NCBI GenBank assembly: GCA_021845945.1
Contig: JAJZRD010000230.1
Coordinates: forward strand, 1-6,121
DNA length: 6,121 nt
Reading direction: 5' to 3'
Origin: Chloroflexota bacterium
Lineage (GTDB): Bacteria > Chloroflexota > UBA6077
Shown in pieces: positions 1 through 5,595 of the stretch. The first letter of the stretch is position 1, and each line of letters starts with the position of its first letter. The notes beneath the pieces were generated by a model. That model was not told the DNA's origin. It saw only the letters and a list, made by a program, of their open reading frames with translations, and did no database searches. A program made the position numbers and the translations under genes.

Positions 1-1194
1 GGAAGAGGTCGAGAGAATGCGGCCCCGATATCTCAGCAGGGGGGATCGCCAACCTTAGTGGCCCAGTACCAGGCCTCCACTGAGCCGGTGGCTCAGGAGG
101 GGACGGTGGAGCGTTCTACCACTCCTGGTGGCGATGCCCCGGTGAACCCTGGTGAGGGAACGAAGGCCACGAACGGGGTGGCCGCCGGACCCGAAGACCA
201 GAAAGGGGCTTCGGTGATGGGGGACGCGGCCAGGACGGCTACCGATCGGTCCGGCGCAAGCGCGGTTGCCACCGTTGCCTCCGAGCCGAAGGTGCCGCGG
301 ACTCCTGGTGAGTCGATAGCTGCTGAAGGGACGTCAGGGGATGTCCCGAGGGGCGTCGGAGCGCCGGCAGTGACTACGAGCAGCAGCCCCGGCGACACTG
401 CTTCCCAGGGGAGCGATCGCGGTAGTGGGACGGTGGCCGCCGGTAGGGTTGGGAGACCAACCGGCTCCGATCGAGGGGAGGATTTCTCCTCTCGCGGCCA
501 GGATCAAAAAGGGACTGAAGCTCCCAAACAGAGCGCGACGAGCGGACCAGCCACCGCTACCGTGGTAGGTGGGTCCCAGGGGCAGGTCCAGGAGCCCGCG
601 CAAGCCGCATCCGGCAAGAGTGAGGAGCAGAGCGACGCGCGGGTCGAGTCCATCGCGGCGACCAGGTCTGGAGAAGCCGGCAGCGGCAACGTGGCATCCG
701 CCAGGGAGTCGGGCCAGAGCGAGAAACCTCAGGACCTGGAGAGCGGTCTCTTCGACCAGCTGATGGCACATGCGGCGAAGCTAGCCGTTCCGCGGAACAG
801 CAGCTTGCGGGTCCAACTGAAGCCCGAGTCCCTTGGCTACCTGGACTTGCGGTTGGGGCTGAGGGACGGGGTGCTGACGCTGCAGATCCTGGCGGGGTCC
901 GAACGGACGCGGGACATGATCCAGGGGGCGCTCCCTCAACTGCGGCAAGCCCTGGAAGGGAAGGCTATCGAGGTGGGCCAGATGTCTCTGGGGACCCCGA
1001 TGGGCGGTTCCGACGGGTGGCAGAACGGCTTCGCGGCCTCTTCGGGGGCCGGGCAGTGGCTGGGAGGCAGGCGGTACCCTGCGGTTGGCCCGCAGCCCTC
1101 GTCCGCCACGGAGCCCCTGGCTGCCCCGACGCAACCGCAACCGGCAGGGGGAGATGCCCTGGGTGGCCGGCATCTGGTGGACTACCGGGTATAG
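1..1194 (+). CDS. fliK: Flagellar hook-length control protein FliK, 5'-partial
   Basis: FliK is the secreted molecular ruler that sets hook length and, through its C-terminal domain acting on FlhB, switches the export apparatus from hook to filament substrates. The frame is open from base 1 with no stop, so the gene probably begins upstream. A GTG at 58 is a possible start, with a G-rich run at 38-46 about 11 bases before it, but nothing forces that choice. Counting from that GTG, residues 1-230 are low-complexity, rich in Ser, Gly, Ala, Thr, Glu and Gln, as expected for the extended ruler region. Residues about 240-312 (bases 775-993) match the FliK C-terminal domain (Flg_hook family), with the hallmark QLKPESLGYLDLRL at 253-266 followed by a hydrophobic strand and an amphipathic Leu-rich helix. 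A Gly/Pro-rich tail of about 65 residues follows. The stop TAG overlaps the flgD Shine-Dalgarno, so the two are cotranscribed. The family call is firm; only the start is uncertain. Confidence 0.88.
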   Translation, partial: GRGRENAAPISQQGGSPTLVAQYQASTEPVAQEGTVERSTTPGGDAPVNPGEGTKATNGVAAGPEDQKGASVMGDAARTATDRSGASAVATVASEPKVPRTPGESIAAEGTSGDVPRGVGAPAVTTSSSPGDTASQGSDRGSGTVAAGRVGRPTGSDRGEDFSSRGQDQKGTEAPKQSATSGPATATVVGGSQGQVQEPAQAASGKSEEQSDARVESIAATRSGEAGSGNVASARESGQSEKPQDLESGLFDQLMAHAAKLAVPRNSSLRVQLKPESLGYLDLRLGLRDGVLTLQILAGSERTRDMIQGALPQLRQALEGKAIEVGQMSLGTPMGGSDGWQNGFAASSGAGQWLGGRRYPAVGPQPSSATEPLAAPTQPQPAGGDALGGRHLVDYRV

Positions 1195-1199
1195 GAGGT
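1193..1199 (+). promoter_or_regulatory. flgD ribosome binding site overlapping the fliK stop
   Basis: AGGAGGT at 1193-1199 is a near-perfect Shine-Dalgarno. It lies four bases before the flgD ATG at 1204 and overlaps the fliK stop codon (TAG, 1192-1194). This fixes the flgD start. The overlap suggests that ribosomes finishing fliK may reload directly onto flgD, which is inference. Confidence 0.85.
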
Positions 1200-1203
1200 C
1201 GAA

Positions 1204-1809
1204 ATGGCAACAACTGGTGCGGTTTCGAGCGCGACAGGCACCTTCACCGGAAACGCTGAGGGCAAGCAGGTCGGGCAGTTGGGGAAGGAGGACTTCCTGA
1301 AACTGCTGGTAGCTCAGCTGCGGAACCAAGATCCCATGAAGCCGATGGATGACTCGCAGTTCCTCGGCCAGATGGCTCAGTTCAGCTCCTTGGAGAGGAT
1401 GCAGGCCTTGGACGATCAGATGGGCGTGCTGCTGCGGGTGGAGCAGTTGGGCCAGGCGAACGGGATGATCGGCAAGGAGGTTGAGGCTGCCGGCGGCGCA
1501 GATGGCAAGACCATCAAGGGGACCGTGGACTCGGTGAAGATCGAGGACGGCGACGCCCTTCTTTCCATCGGAGGTCAGTCGGTCAAGCTGCAGGACGTCC
1601 TCTCGGTGGTAGATGGCGAGAAGACCCAGTTGGCTCAAGCCAGCAGCCTGATTGGCAAGCTGGTGGAGGCGAAGCTGGCCGCGACCGGCGAGACGGTACA
1701 GGGCATCGTCGACTCGGTGAAGATTTTGGACGGGAGCGCGGTCCTGGTCATCGGCGGCAAGTCGGTCAAACTGAGCGAAGTGGTTTCGGTAGCAGGAAGC
1801 GGGATTTAG
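1204..1809 (+). CDS. flgD: Flagellar hook assembly (capping) protein FlgD
   Basis: FlgD forms the temporary cap at the tip of the growing hook; it is exported by the flagellar type III system and later discarded. The 201-residue protein has a clear FlgD N-terminal domain: residues 27-66 carry GKEDFLKLLVAQLRNQDPM, then the P-M-D-D-S-Q-F and Q-M-A-Q-F-S-S-L-E motifs that define the family. The C-terminal half lacks the Tudor/fibronectin-like arrangement of enterobacterial FlgD. It holds two copies of a 49-residue beta-rich module, at residues 88-136 and 149-197, with 30 of 49 positions identical. From general knowledge, short FlgD proteins of Gram-positive bacteria carry one such module (I-G-K-x-V ... 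G-x-V-x-S-V ... G-x-x-V-x-L-x-x-V). The doubling is the odd feature here. The start is fixed by the AGGAGGT at 1193. Five bases separate its stop from the next gene, so the operon is tight. Confidence 0.95.
   Translation: MATTGAVSSATGTFTGNAEGKQVGQLGKEDFLKLLVAQLRNQDPMKPMDDSQFLGQMAQFSSLERMQALDDQMGVLLRVEQLGQANGMIGKEVEAAGGADGKTIKGTVDSVKIEDGDALLSIGGQSVKLQDVLSVVDGEKTQLAQASSLIGKLVEAKLAATGETVQGIVDSVKILDGSAVLVIGGKSVKLSEVVSVAGSGI
1465..1794 (+). repeat. Tandem coding duplication inside flgD (period 183 bases)
   Basis: Copy 1 is at 1465-1611 and copy 2 at 1648-1794, each encoding 49 residues, with a spacer encoding 12 residues. The protein copies share 30 of 49 residues. The DNA still shows identity, for example the 14-base GACTCGGTGAAGAT at 1528-1541 and again at 1711-1724, exactly 183 bases apart. 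Conservation is highest at the G-x-V-D-S-V-K-I-x-D-G and I-G-G-x-S-V-K-L segments. The copies have diverged at many positions, so the duplication is established rather than a very recent slip. Confidence 0.9.
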
Positions 1810-1814
1810 AGGCC

Positions 1815-2198
1815 ATGGACGTTCAGCGGATCCAATCTCAAGAGCTGGCCGTTGAAGGCCAGAAGCGCACCGGCACCCCCGGCGAACGGGTGGCTTCTCA
1901 GGTCAGCTTCCAGGACGTGCTGCGCACTCAGACGGGGTATGAGCCCTCTCTGCGCTTCTCCGCCCACGCTCAGCAGCGGATGCAGAGCGGCGGTGTGAAC
2001 CTGGACGGAGAGTCGATGGCCCGATTGGAGCGGGCAGTGAGTGCGGCGGACCAGAAGGGGGCCAAGGACGCCCTGGTGCTGATGGACGATCTGGCGCTGC
2101 TGGTGAGCATCAGCAACAGGACGGTGATAACGGCGGTAGATCAGACCAGGCGGAAGAACGGAGTCTTCACCAACATCGACAGCGTGGTAATGGCGTAG
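1815..2198 (+). CDS. TIGR02530-family flagellar operon protein, function unknown
   Basis: This 127-residue soluble protein matches the small family usually labelled 'flagellar operon protein' (TIGR02530), which occurs between flgD and flgE in many Bacillota and related flagellar loci. Family signatures visible are F-S-A-H-A-Q-Q-R-M-Q-S at 48-58, the K-G-x-K-x-A-L-V-L-M helix at 81-90, L-L-V-S-I-S-N-R-T-V-I-T-A at 95-107, and the C-terminal N-G-V-F-T-N-I-D-S-V-V at 115-125. There is no signal peptide or membrane segment. The molecular role is not established. Its fixed position between cap and hook genes suggests a part in hook assembly, for example as a chaperone or minor structural protein, but that is inference. 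The ATG at 1815 follows the flgD stop by five bases. The only Shine-Dalgarno-like run, AGAGG at 1808-1812, sits just two bases from the ATG, so translation probably depends on coupling to flgD. Confidence 0.9.
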   Translation: MDVQRIQSQELAVEGQKRTGTPGERVASQVSFQDVLRTQTGYEPSLRFSAHAQQRMQSGGVNLDGESMARLERAVSAADQKGAKDALVLMDDLALLVSISNRTVITAVDQTRRKNGVFTNIDSVVMA

Positions 2199-2204
2199 TC
2201 GATA

Positions 2205-2290
2205 GGCTGCTGGCAACGAGAGTAAAGCCCGGACCCGCAAGGGAAGGCTGGGCGTCGCAGAAGGATGGAAGCGGCGCCTCGCCGGCAGCC
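2205..2290 (+). ncRNA. Candidate structured leader RNA upstream of flgE (three-way junction)
   Basis: Hand folding gives a compact three-way junction. P1 pairs 2205-2214 with 2281-2290: ten base pairs, one of them G-U. P2 pairs AGCC 2226-2229 with GGCT 2246-2249, then an asymmetric internal loop, then CCC 2234-2236 with GGG 2241-2243, capped by the GNRA tetraloop GCAA at 2237-2240. P3 pairs 2251-2258 with 2271-2278: eight base pairs, one G-U, with a purine-only loop (except one T) at 2259-2270. The joining strand 2215-2225 is purine-rich. No T-run follows, so it is not a simple terminator. The layout, with a closed P1, a GNRA-capped arm and a purine-rich junction, resembles riboswitch-like leaders. 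I looked for the cyclic di-GMP class I (GEMM-I) core (GGGACGCAAAGCC-like strand) and do not see it. Function is unknown; a leader regulating the hook gene is inference from position. Confidence 0.5.
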
Positions 2291-2330
2291 GCACTAAGGC
2301 GGTAGAACCGCTACTAGAGGAGAAAGTGCG
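2290..2330 (+). promoter_or_regulatory. flgE ribosome binding site inside a hairpin
   Basis: The Shine-Dalgarno AGAGGAG at 2316-2322 lies eight bases before the flgE ATG. It sits within a loop closed by CGCACT 2290-2295 pairing with AGTGCG 2325-2330, which ends exactly at the start codon. Inside that loop a smaller hairpin, GGCGG 2298-2302 with CCGCT 2308-2312, leaves the Shine-Dalgarno single-stranded. C2290 is also the last base of P1 of the upstream junction, so the two structures abut. CCTC at 2277-2280, within and just after P3, could alternatively pair with GAGG of the Shine-Dalgarno. That four-pair switch is weak and speculative. Confidence 0.5.
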
Positions 2331-3380
2331 ATGCTGCGATCGATGTCTTCGGCCATCTCTGGCCTCAGGAACCATCAGACTTACATGGACGTGGTGGGCC
2401 ACAACATCGCCAACGTCAACACCGTGGGCTACAAGGCCAGCCGCATCAATTTCAAGGAAGCCCTGTCCCAGACCTACAAGGTGGGATCCGGGCCGGTTTC
2501 CGACGGTATCGGCGGCACAAACCCGACCCAGGTGGGCCTCGGCGTCGTCATGGGCGGCGTCGACACCATCATGACCCAGGGGAGCATGGTGACCACCGGC
2601 AAGACCACGGACCTGGCCATCCAGGGCCAGGGCTTCTTCATGCTGGGAACTGCCCACCGTACCGACACCGCGCACACAGGGTGGGCTGGCGTCCCCGATG
2701 TGACCGATGACGTGTACACCCCCTCCTACTTCTCCCGCGACGGCGCCTTTGCCCAGGACCAAGAGGGCTACCTGGTGGACCCCGTGAGCGGCAACTACGT
2801 GCTTGGTGCGAAGATAGGCTTCTTCAACAGCACCGTTACCGGGCCCAGCACTACTGCCGCGGGAGCCGCGGATTTCGATGGCGACGGTGTGACTGACTAT
2901 GTGGACGCGGACGGCCACTGGGTGGACACGGATGGCAACCGGCTCGCATCGGGCGACGCCAGCACCGGCGTATATAACTTCGATGTGGGCAGGGTCCAGA
3001 TCGACCCCGCCTGGGGATGGGCCAACTTCAGCATATCCAACGACGGGAAGGTCACCGGCGTGAAGACCGATGGAACCACGGACACCCTTCACCGTCCCCG
3101 GGTCTTGGTCGCGAAGTTCAACAACCCCGAGGGCTTGGTGAGGGCGGGAGGCAACCTGTACCAGGCAGGGCTGAACAGCGGCGATCCCATCATAGCCCCT
3201 CCCGGCGACAACAAGAGGGGCATGGGCACGTTGATGTCCGGCACCCTGGAGGCATCCAACGTGGACCTGGCGGAGCAGTTCAGCCGAATGATCATGGCTG
3301 AACGAGGCTTCCAGGCCAACACCAGGATCATCACCGCCTCCGACGAGATGCTTCAGGACCTGATCAGCATGAAGAGATAG
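2331..3380 (+). CDS. flgE: Flagellar hook protein FlgE
   Basis: FlgE polymerises into the curved hook that joins the basal body to the filament. The 349-residue protein has the N-terminal rod/hook helix with the family motif H-N-I-A-N-V-N-T-V-G-Y-K-A at 24-36, the D-L-A-I-Q-G-Q-G-F-F segment at 94-103 typical of FlgE/F/G proteins, and the C-terminal helix with L-E-A-S-N-V-D-L-A-E-Q-F at 306-317 and M-I-M-A-E-R-G-F-Q-A-N at 320-330. There is no cleaved signal, as expected for type III export. Placement straight after flgD favours FlgE over the rod protein FlgG. It is shorter than enterobacterial FlgE (about 400), so its outer domain is reduced. That outer region, residues 181-204, carries an Asp-rich EF-hand-like loop (D181, D183, D185, G186, D189, D192), which suggests calcium binding. 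The start is supported by the Shine-Dalgarno at 2316-2322. A structured leader precedes it and hairpins follow its stop. Confidence 0.93.
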   Translation: MLRSMSSAISGLRNHQTYMDVVGHNIANVNTVGYKASRINFKEALSQTYKVGSGPVSDGIGGTNPTQVGLGVVMGGVDTIMTQGSMVTTGKTTDLAIQGQGFFMLGTAHRTDTAHTGWAGVPDVTDDVYTPSYFSRDGAFAQDQEGYLVDPVSGNYVLGAKIGFFNSTVTGPSTTAAGAADFDGDGVTDYVDADGHWVDTDGNRLASGDASTGVYNFDVGRVQIDPAWGWANFSISNDGKVTGVKTDGTTDTLHRPRVLVAKFNNPEGLVRAGGNLYQAGLNSGDPIIAPPGDNKRGMGTLMSGTLEASNVDLAEQFSRMIMAERGFQANTRIITASDEMLQDLISMKR

Positions 3381-3400
3381 CCTCTAACGGGCTAGAGGCT
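3379..3400 (+). other. Perfect 8-bp inverted repeat across the flgE stop
   Basis: AGCCTCTA at 3379-3386 is the exact reverse complement of TAGAGGCT at 3393-3400, with the six-base loop ACGGGC. It begins inside the flgE stop codon (3378-3380) and has no T-run after it. It may act as an mRNA 3'-end stabiliser or as part of a tandem termination region with the larger hairpin seven bases downstream. Confidence 0.6.
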
Positions 3401-3406
3401 GCTCGG

Positions 3407-3454
3407 TGAGGCGCCCGGCACCCGGCGTGAATGGTGCCGGGCGCCTCAAGCTTT
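3407..3454 (+). terminator. Candidate intrinsic terminator closing the flagellar operon
   Basis: A perfect 16-base inverted repeat pairs TGAGGCGCCCGGCACC at 3407-3422 with its exact complement at 3433-3448, around a ten-base loop. It is followed by AGCTTT at 3449-3454. The stem is very stable and GC-rich, but the T-run is only three bases, so termination may be partial. Its orientation fits + strand transcripts leaving flgE: the reverse strand has no T-run after the stem. It ends only 20 bases before the next gene's ATG, leaving almost no room for an independent promoter. Confidence 0.75.
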
Positions 3455-3474
3455 CGGCATGGTTGAGTAAGGGA

Positions 3475-5580
3475 ATGGAACAGCCTGAGGAGAACAGGGA
3501 CTACTACCGGGTTCTGGGCGTCTCAGCCTCGGCCGATCAGGAGACCATCGGCAGGGCGTATCGGAGACTGATGAAGTCCGTGCACCCGGATGCCCGCAGG
3601 GGAAGATCGGACCCCGACACCGGCCGTCGCGTCGCCGAGCTGGTGGAGGCCTGGAGGGTACTCGGGGATCCCACGAGGCGATCGGCCTACGACAGGGTGC
3701 ACCTGCCGGGCGAAGCTGAGCCGTCCGCCCCGCGCGGGGAGTATCACCCCGACCACCTGGAGCCGTTGCTGGAGATCCAGCCGCGGACCCTGGAGCTGGG
3801 AAGGGTGCGACGCGGAGACACAGCCACCGGGCTGGTGCGTCTGCACAGTCGGGGCGGTCCGGCGACGGCCGTGGAGCGGCTCGACACCGCTCCTTCCTGG
3901 CTTTCCGTTTCTCGATCCGAGCCGAGAAGAGCGGCCATCACCTTTCCCGTGGCCATGTCGGTGCAGGTGGATACCTGCAAGCTCGAGCCGCGACGACGCC
4001 ACCGGACCGAGCTGGTCTTTCGGCTGGCTGCCCCGTCGCAGGGGCTGCGCAGCCTCGAGCAGAGGGTGACGGTCTCTCTGACGGTGGCCCCGAAGCAACC
4101 ACCCCGCTTGAAGGCGCAGCCGGGAGGTTGGGTGGTTGGCCCCTGCCAATGCCAGGGGGCTCCCCATTCCCTTCTGCTGCACCTCTTCCTTGCCAACGAG
4201 GGTGGAGGGAGTGTGACGGGTGCCGTCCGTGGGGATCCCTGGATGCGGATCGCGCCTCGGCAGTTCGGGCCTCTTGAAGGCGGGACCGCCCCGGTCCACG
4301 TTGCGATCGAGCTTGATTGCGACGCGTGGGCGGCCTCGGGCTGGCGCGACGGCCGGGTGCTGGTGGCGACGGAGGAGGGCGATCTACTGGAGGTGGCTCT
4401 GGTCGCCGGCGACGCCCTCGCCGAAAGGCCCTCGGCATCGGGCCCGAGCCGGTTGCCCCGACAGCTGCTGACCGGGGTCGCGTCGGCCATGCCGGCCCTG
4501 GCCCTGCTGGCAGAGCTGTGGCAGTTGGCGCTAGTGGCGGCTCTGCTGGTCGGGGCGGCGCTGCCCCCCCTTGTTCGGAGCCTCGGGCGCCAGGAGGTTT
4601 TGTCCCGGGGGCCCGCCGAAGAGGCCATCGCATGGGCGGTGGGGCCAAGGGGCGGCGGGTTGCGACTGTGGCTCCTCCTTCTGGCGTGGGCTACCCTGGG
4701 TGCTCTGCTGGGAGTCGCCTCCGGAAGGTGGGCAACCGGCGGCATGCCGGCTTCAGCGGTCGTGTGGGGTGGGGCGGTAGCCGGGGGCGTGGCCCTCTTG
4801 AGCGTGTCGGCTGGAAACGGAAAGCTCCCCGTGCCCTTCGGAGGGGCCAATGGGGGCGGGCAGCTCCGGTTGGGGATCCTGGGCGTGGCGGCGGGCGGCG
4901 CCTGGACGGTGCTGGGGTTGCTGCTCGCCCAGGCGGTGGTGGGCAGCAGCGGAGCCGCCGCCGGCGCCGCGGCCGGCTGGTTGGTGGGGTGCGCCGTGGC
5001 GCTGGCTCGCAACCCGGACCTGCGGAGCGAGGAGAGAAGGGGCATGGCTGGTCTCCTCTGGGGGATCGTGCCCGTGGCCTCCAGCGTCGCGGGGTTCGCC
5101 GTCGCGCTGACGGCGGCCATCGACTGGGGCCTGGGTACCCGGAGGGTCGCGAGCTTGCTGCTCGGCGGGTCCACGGGGGCCGGCACGTCGCCCCTGATGG
5201 CGCTGCCGCCGGCCAGCCTGGCTTCGTCCCTGATGGCCCTCGCGGCGGGGGCCGGCCTGCTTCTGGGCTTTGGCCTGGGTCTGGCCGCCGTGCTGCCGAT
5301 TATCGACGTGGTGGTGCCCGATGCGCCCGGTGGGTGGAGGCGGCGGGGACTGGGATTGGTGCGGGCGGTGGGAGCGGAGATGGTGTTCCGCCACGCTGGG
5401 GTCGACGATCTACAGGGGCTCACGGCGGAAGGGGCCGGACGCCCCTCGCTGTCCAGAACCCTCCTGGAGATCCATTGGTCGACCCTTGTGGTGGGAACCG
5501 GGGCGGGCCTATTGCTGATCTACGCGGCTGCCCACCTGCTGCTCGCTCTGACGGCGGCGGTGGGAGCCCTGGTGGGGTGA
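3475..5580 (+). CDS. J-domain protein with two beta-sandwich domains and a polytopic membrane domain
   Basis: J domains stimulate the ATPase of DnaK/Hsp70 and recruit it to specific clients. Residues 8-75 form a good J domain (D-Y-Y-R-V-L-G-V start, A-Y-R-R-L helix, H-P-D motif at 37-39, then D-P-T-R-R-S-A-Y-D). The Gly/Phe-rich and zinc-finger regions of true DnaJ are absent, so this is a class C type J protein of 701 residues. Residues about 96-204 and 210-312 look like two consecutive Ig-like beta-sandwich domains, each opening with L-x-x-x-P and a G-rich turn. From 331 on there are about eight hydrophobic segments (near 341-366, 396-415, 425-446, 464-490, 493-511, 523-548, 582-610, 669-700), rich in Ala, Gly, Leu. 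No signal peptide precedes the J domain, so it and both sandwich domains should be cytosolic. The frame is open back to a GTG at 3406, but that lies at the terminator stem; ATG 3475 (weak AAGGG just before) gives a normal J-domain N-terminus. Its specific role is unknown. Confidence 0.85.
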   Translation: MEQPEENRDYYRVLGVSASADQETIGRAYRRLMKSVHPDARRGRSDPDTGRRVAELVEAWRVLGDPTRRSAYDRVHLPGEAEPSAPRGEYHPDHLEPLLEIQPRTLELGRVRRGDTATGLVRLHSRGGPATAVERLDTAPSWLSVSRSEPRRAAITFPVAMSVQVDTCKLEPRRRHRTELVFRLAAPSQGLRSLEQRVTVSLTVAPKQPPRLKAQPGGWVVGPCQCQGAPHSLLLHLFLANEGGGSVTGAVRGDPWMRIAPRQFGPLEGGTAPVHVAIELDCDAWAASGWRDGRVLVATEEGDLLEVALVAGDALAERPSASGPSRLPRQLLTGVASAMPALALLAELWQLALVAALLVGAALPPLVRSLGRQEVLSRGPAEEAIAWAVGPRGGGLRLWLLLLAWATLGALLGVASGRWATGGMPASAVVWGGAVAGGVALLSVSAGNGKLPVPFGGANGGGQLRLGILGVAAGGAWTVLGLLLAQAVVGSSGAAAGAAAGWLVGCAVALARNPDLRSEERRGMAGLLWGIVPVASSVAGFAVALTAAIDWGLGTRRVASLLLGGSTGAGTSPLMALPPASLASSLMALAAGAGLLLGFGLGLAAVLPIIDVVVPDAPGGWRRRGLGLVRAVGAEMVFRHAGVDDLQGLTAEGAGRPSLSRTLLEIHWSTLVVGTGAGLLLIYAAAHLLLALTAAVGALVG

Positions 5581-5595
5581 GGGACCCTGGCCGAT

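Noticed and set aside
781..1638. 285-codon - strand frame across fliK and flgD
   Set aside because: It is antisense to conserved FliK C-terminal and FlgD N-terminal motifs and has no domain of its own.
2211..2225. Sigma-54-type promoter beginning TGGCA
   Set aside because: The -12 GC element is missing at the required spacing (AA at 2224-2225).
2199..2330. Cyclic di-GMP class I riboswitch (GEMM-I) upstream of flgE
   Set aside because: Partial resemblance exists (a GNRA-capped arm and GTCGCAGAAG at 2254-2263), but the conserved core strands are not present and the long P1 does not fit the class. It is kept as an unclassified structured leader.
1806..3092. 428-codon open frame on the - strand antisense to the TIGR02530-type gene and flgE
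   Set aside because: It runs through two securely identified flagellar genes and its translation has His/Val/Gly-rich composition with no recognisable domain. It is an artefact of GC-rich codon bias.
3459..3470. Tiny ATG-initiated frame before the J-domain gene
   Set aside because: It is three codons then a stop, with no ribosome binding site. Chance is sufficient.
3406..3474. Upstream GTG start adding 23 residues to the J-domain protein
   Set aside because: That segment is the terminator hairpin itself. The ATG at 3475 gives a normal J-domain N-terminus.
3744..5423. 559-codon open frame on the - strand antisense to the J-domain gene
   Set aside because: The translation is Pro/Ala/Ser/Arg low-complexity with no fold signal, while the + strand frame has a J domain and clear membrane segments.
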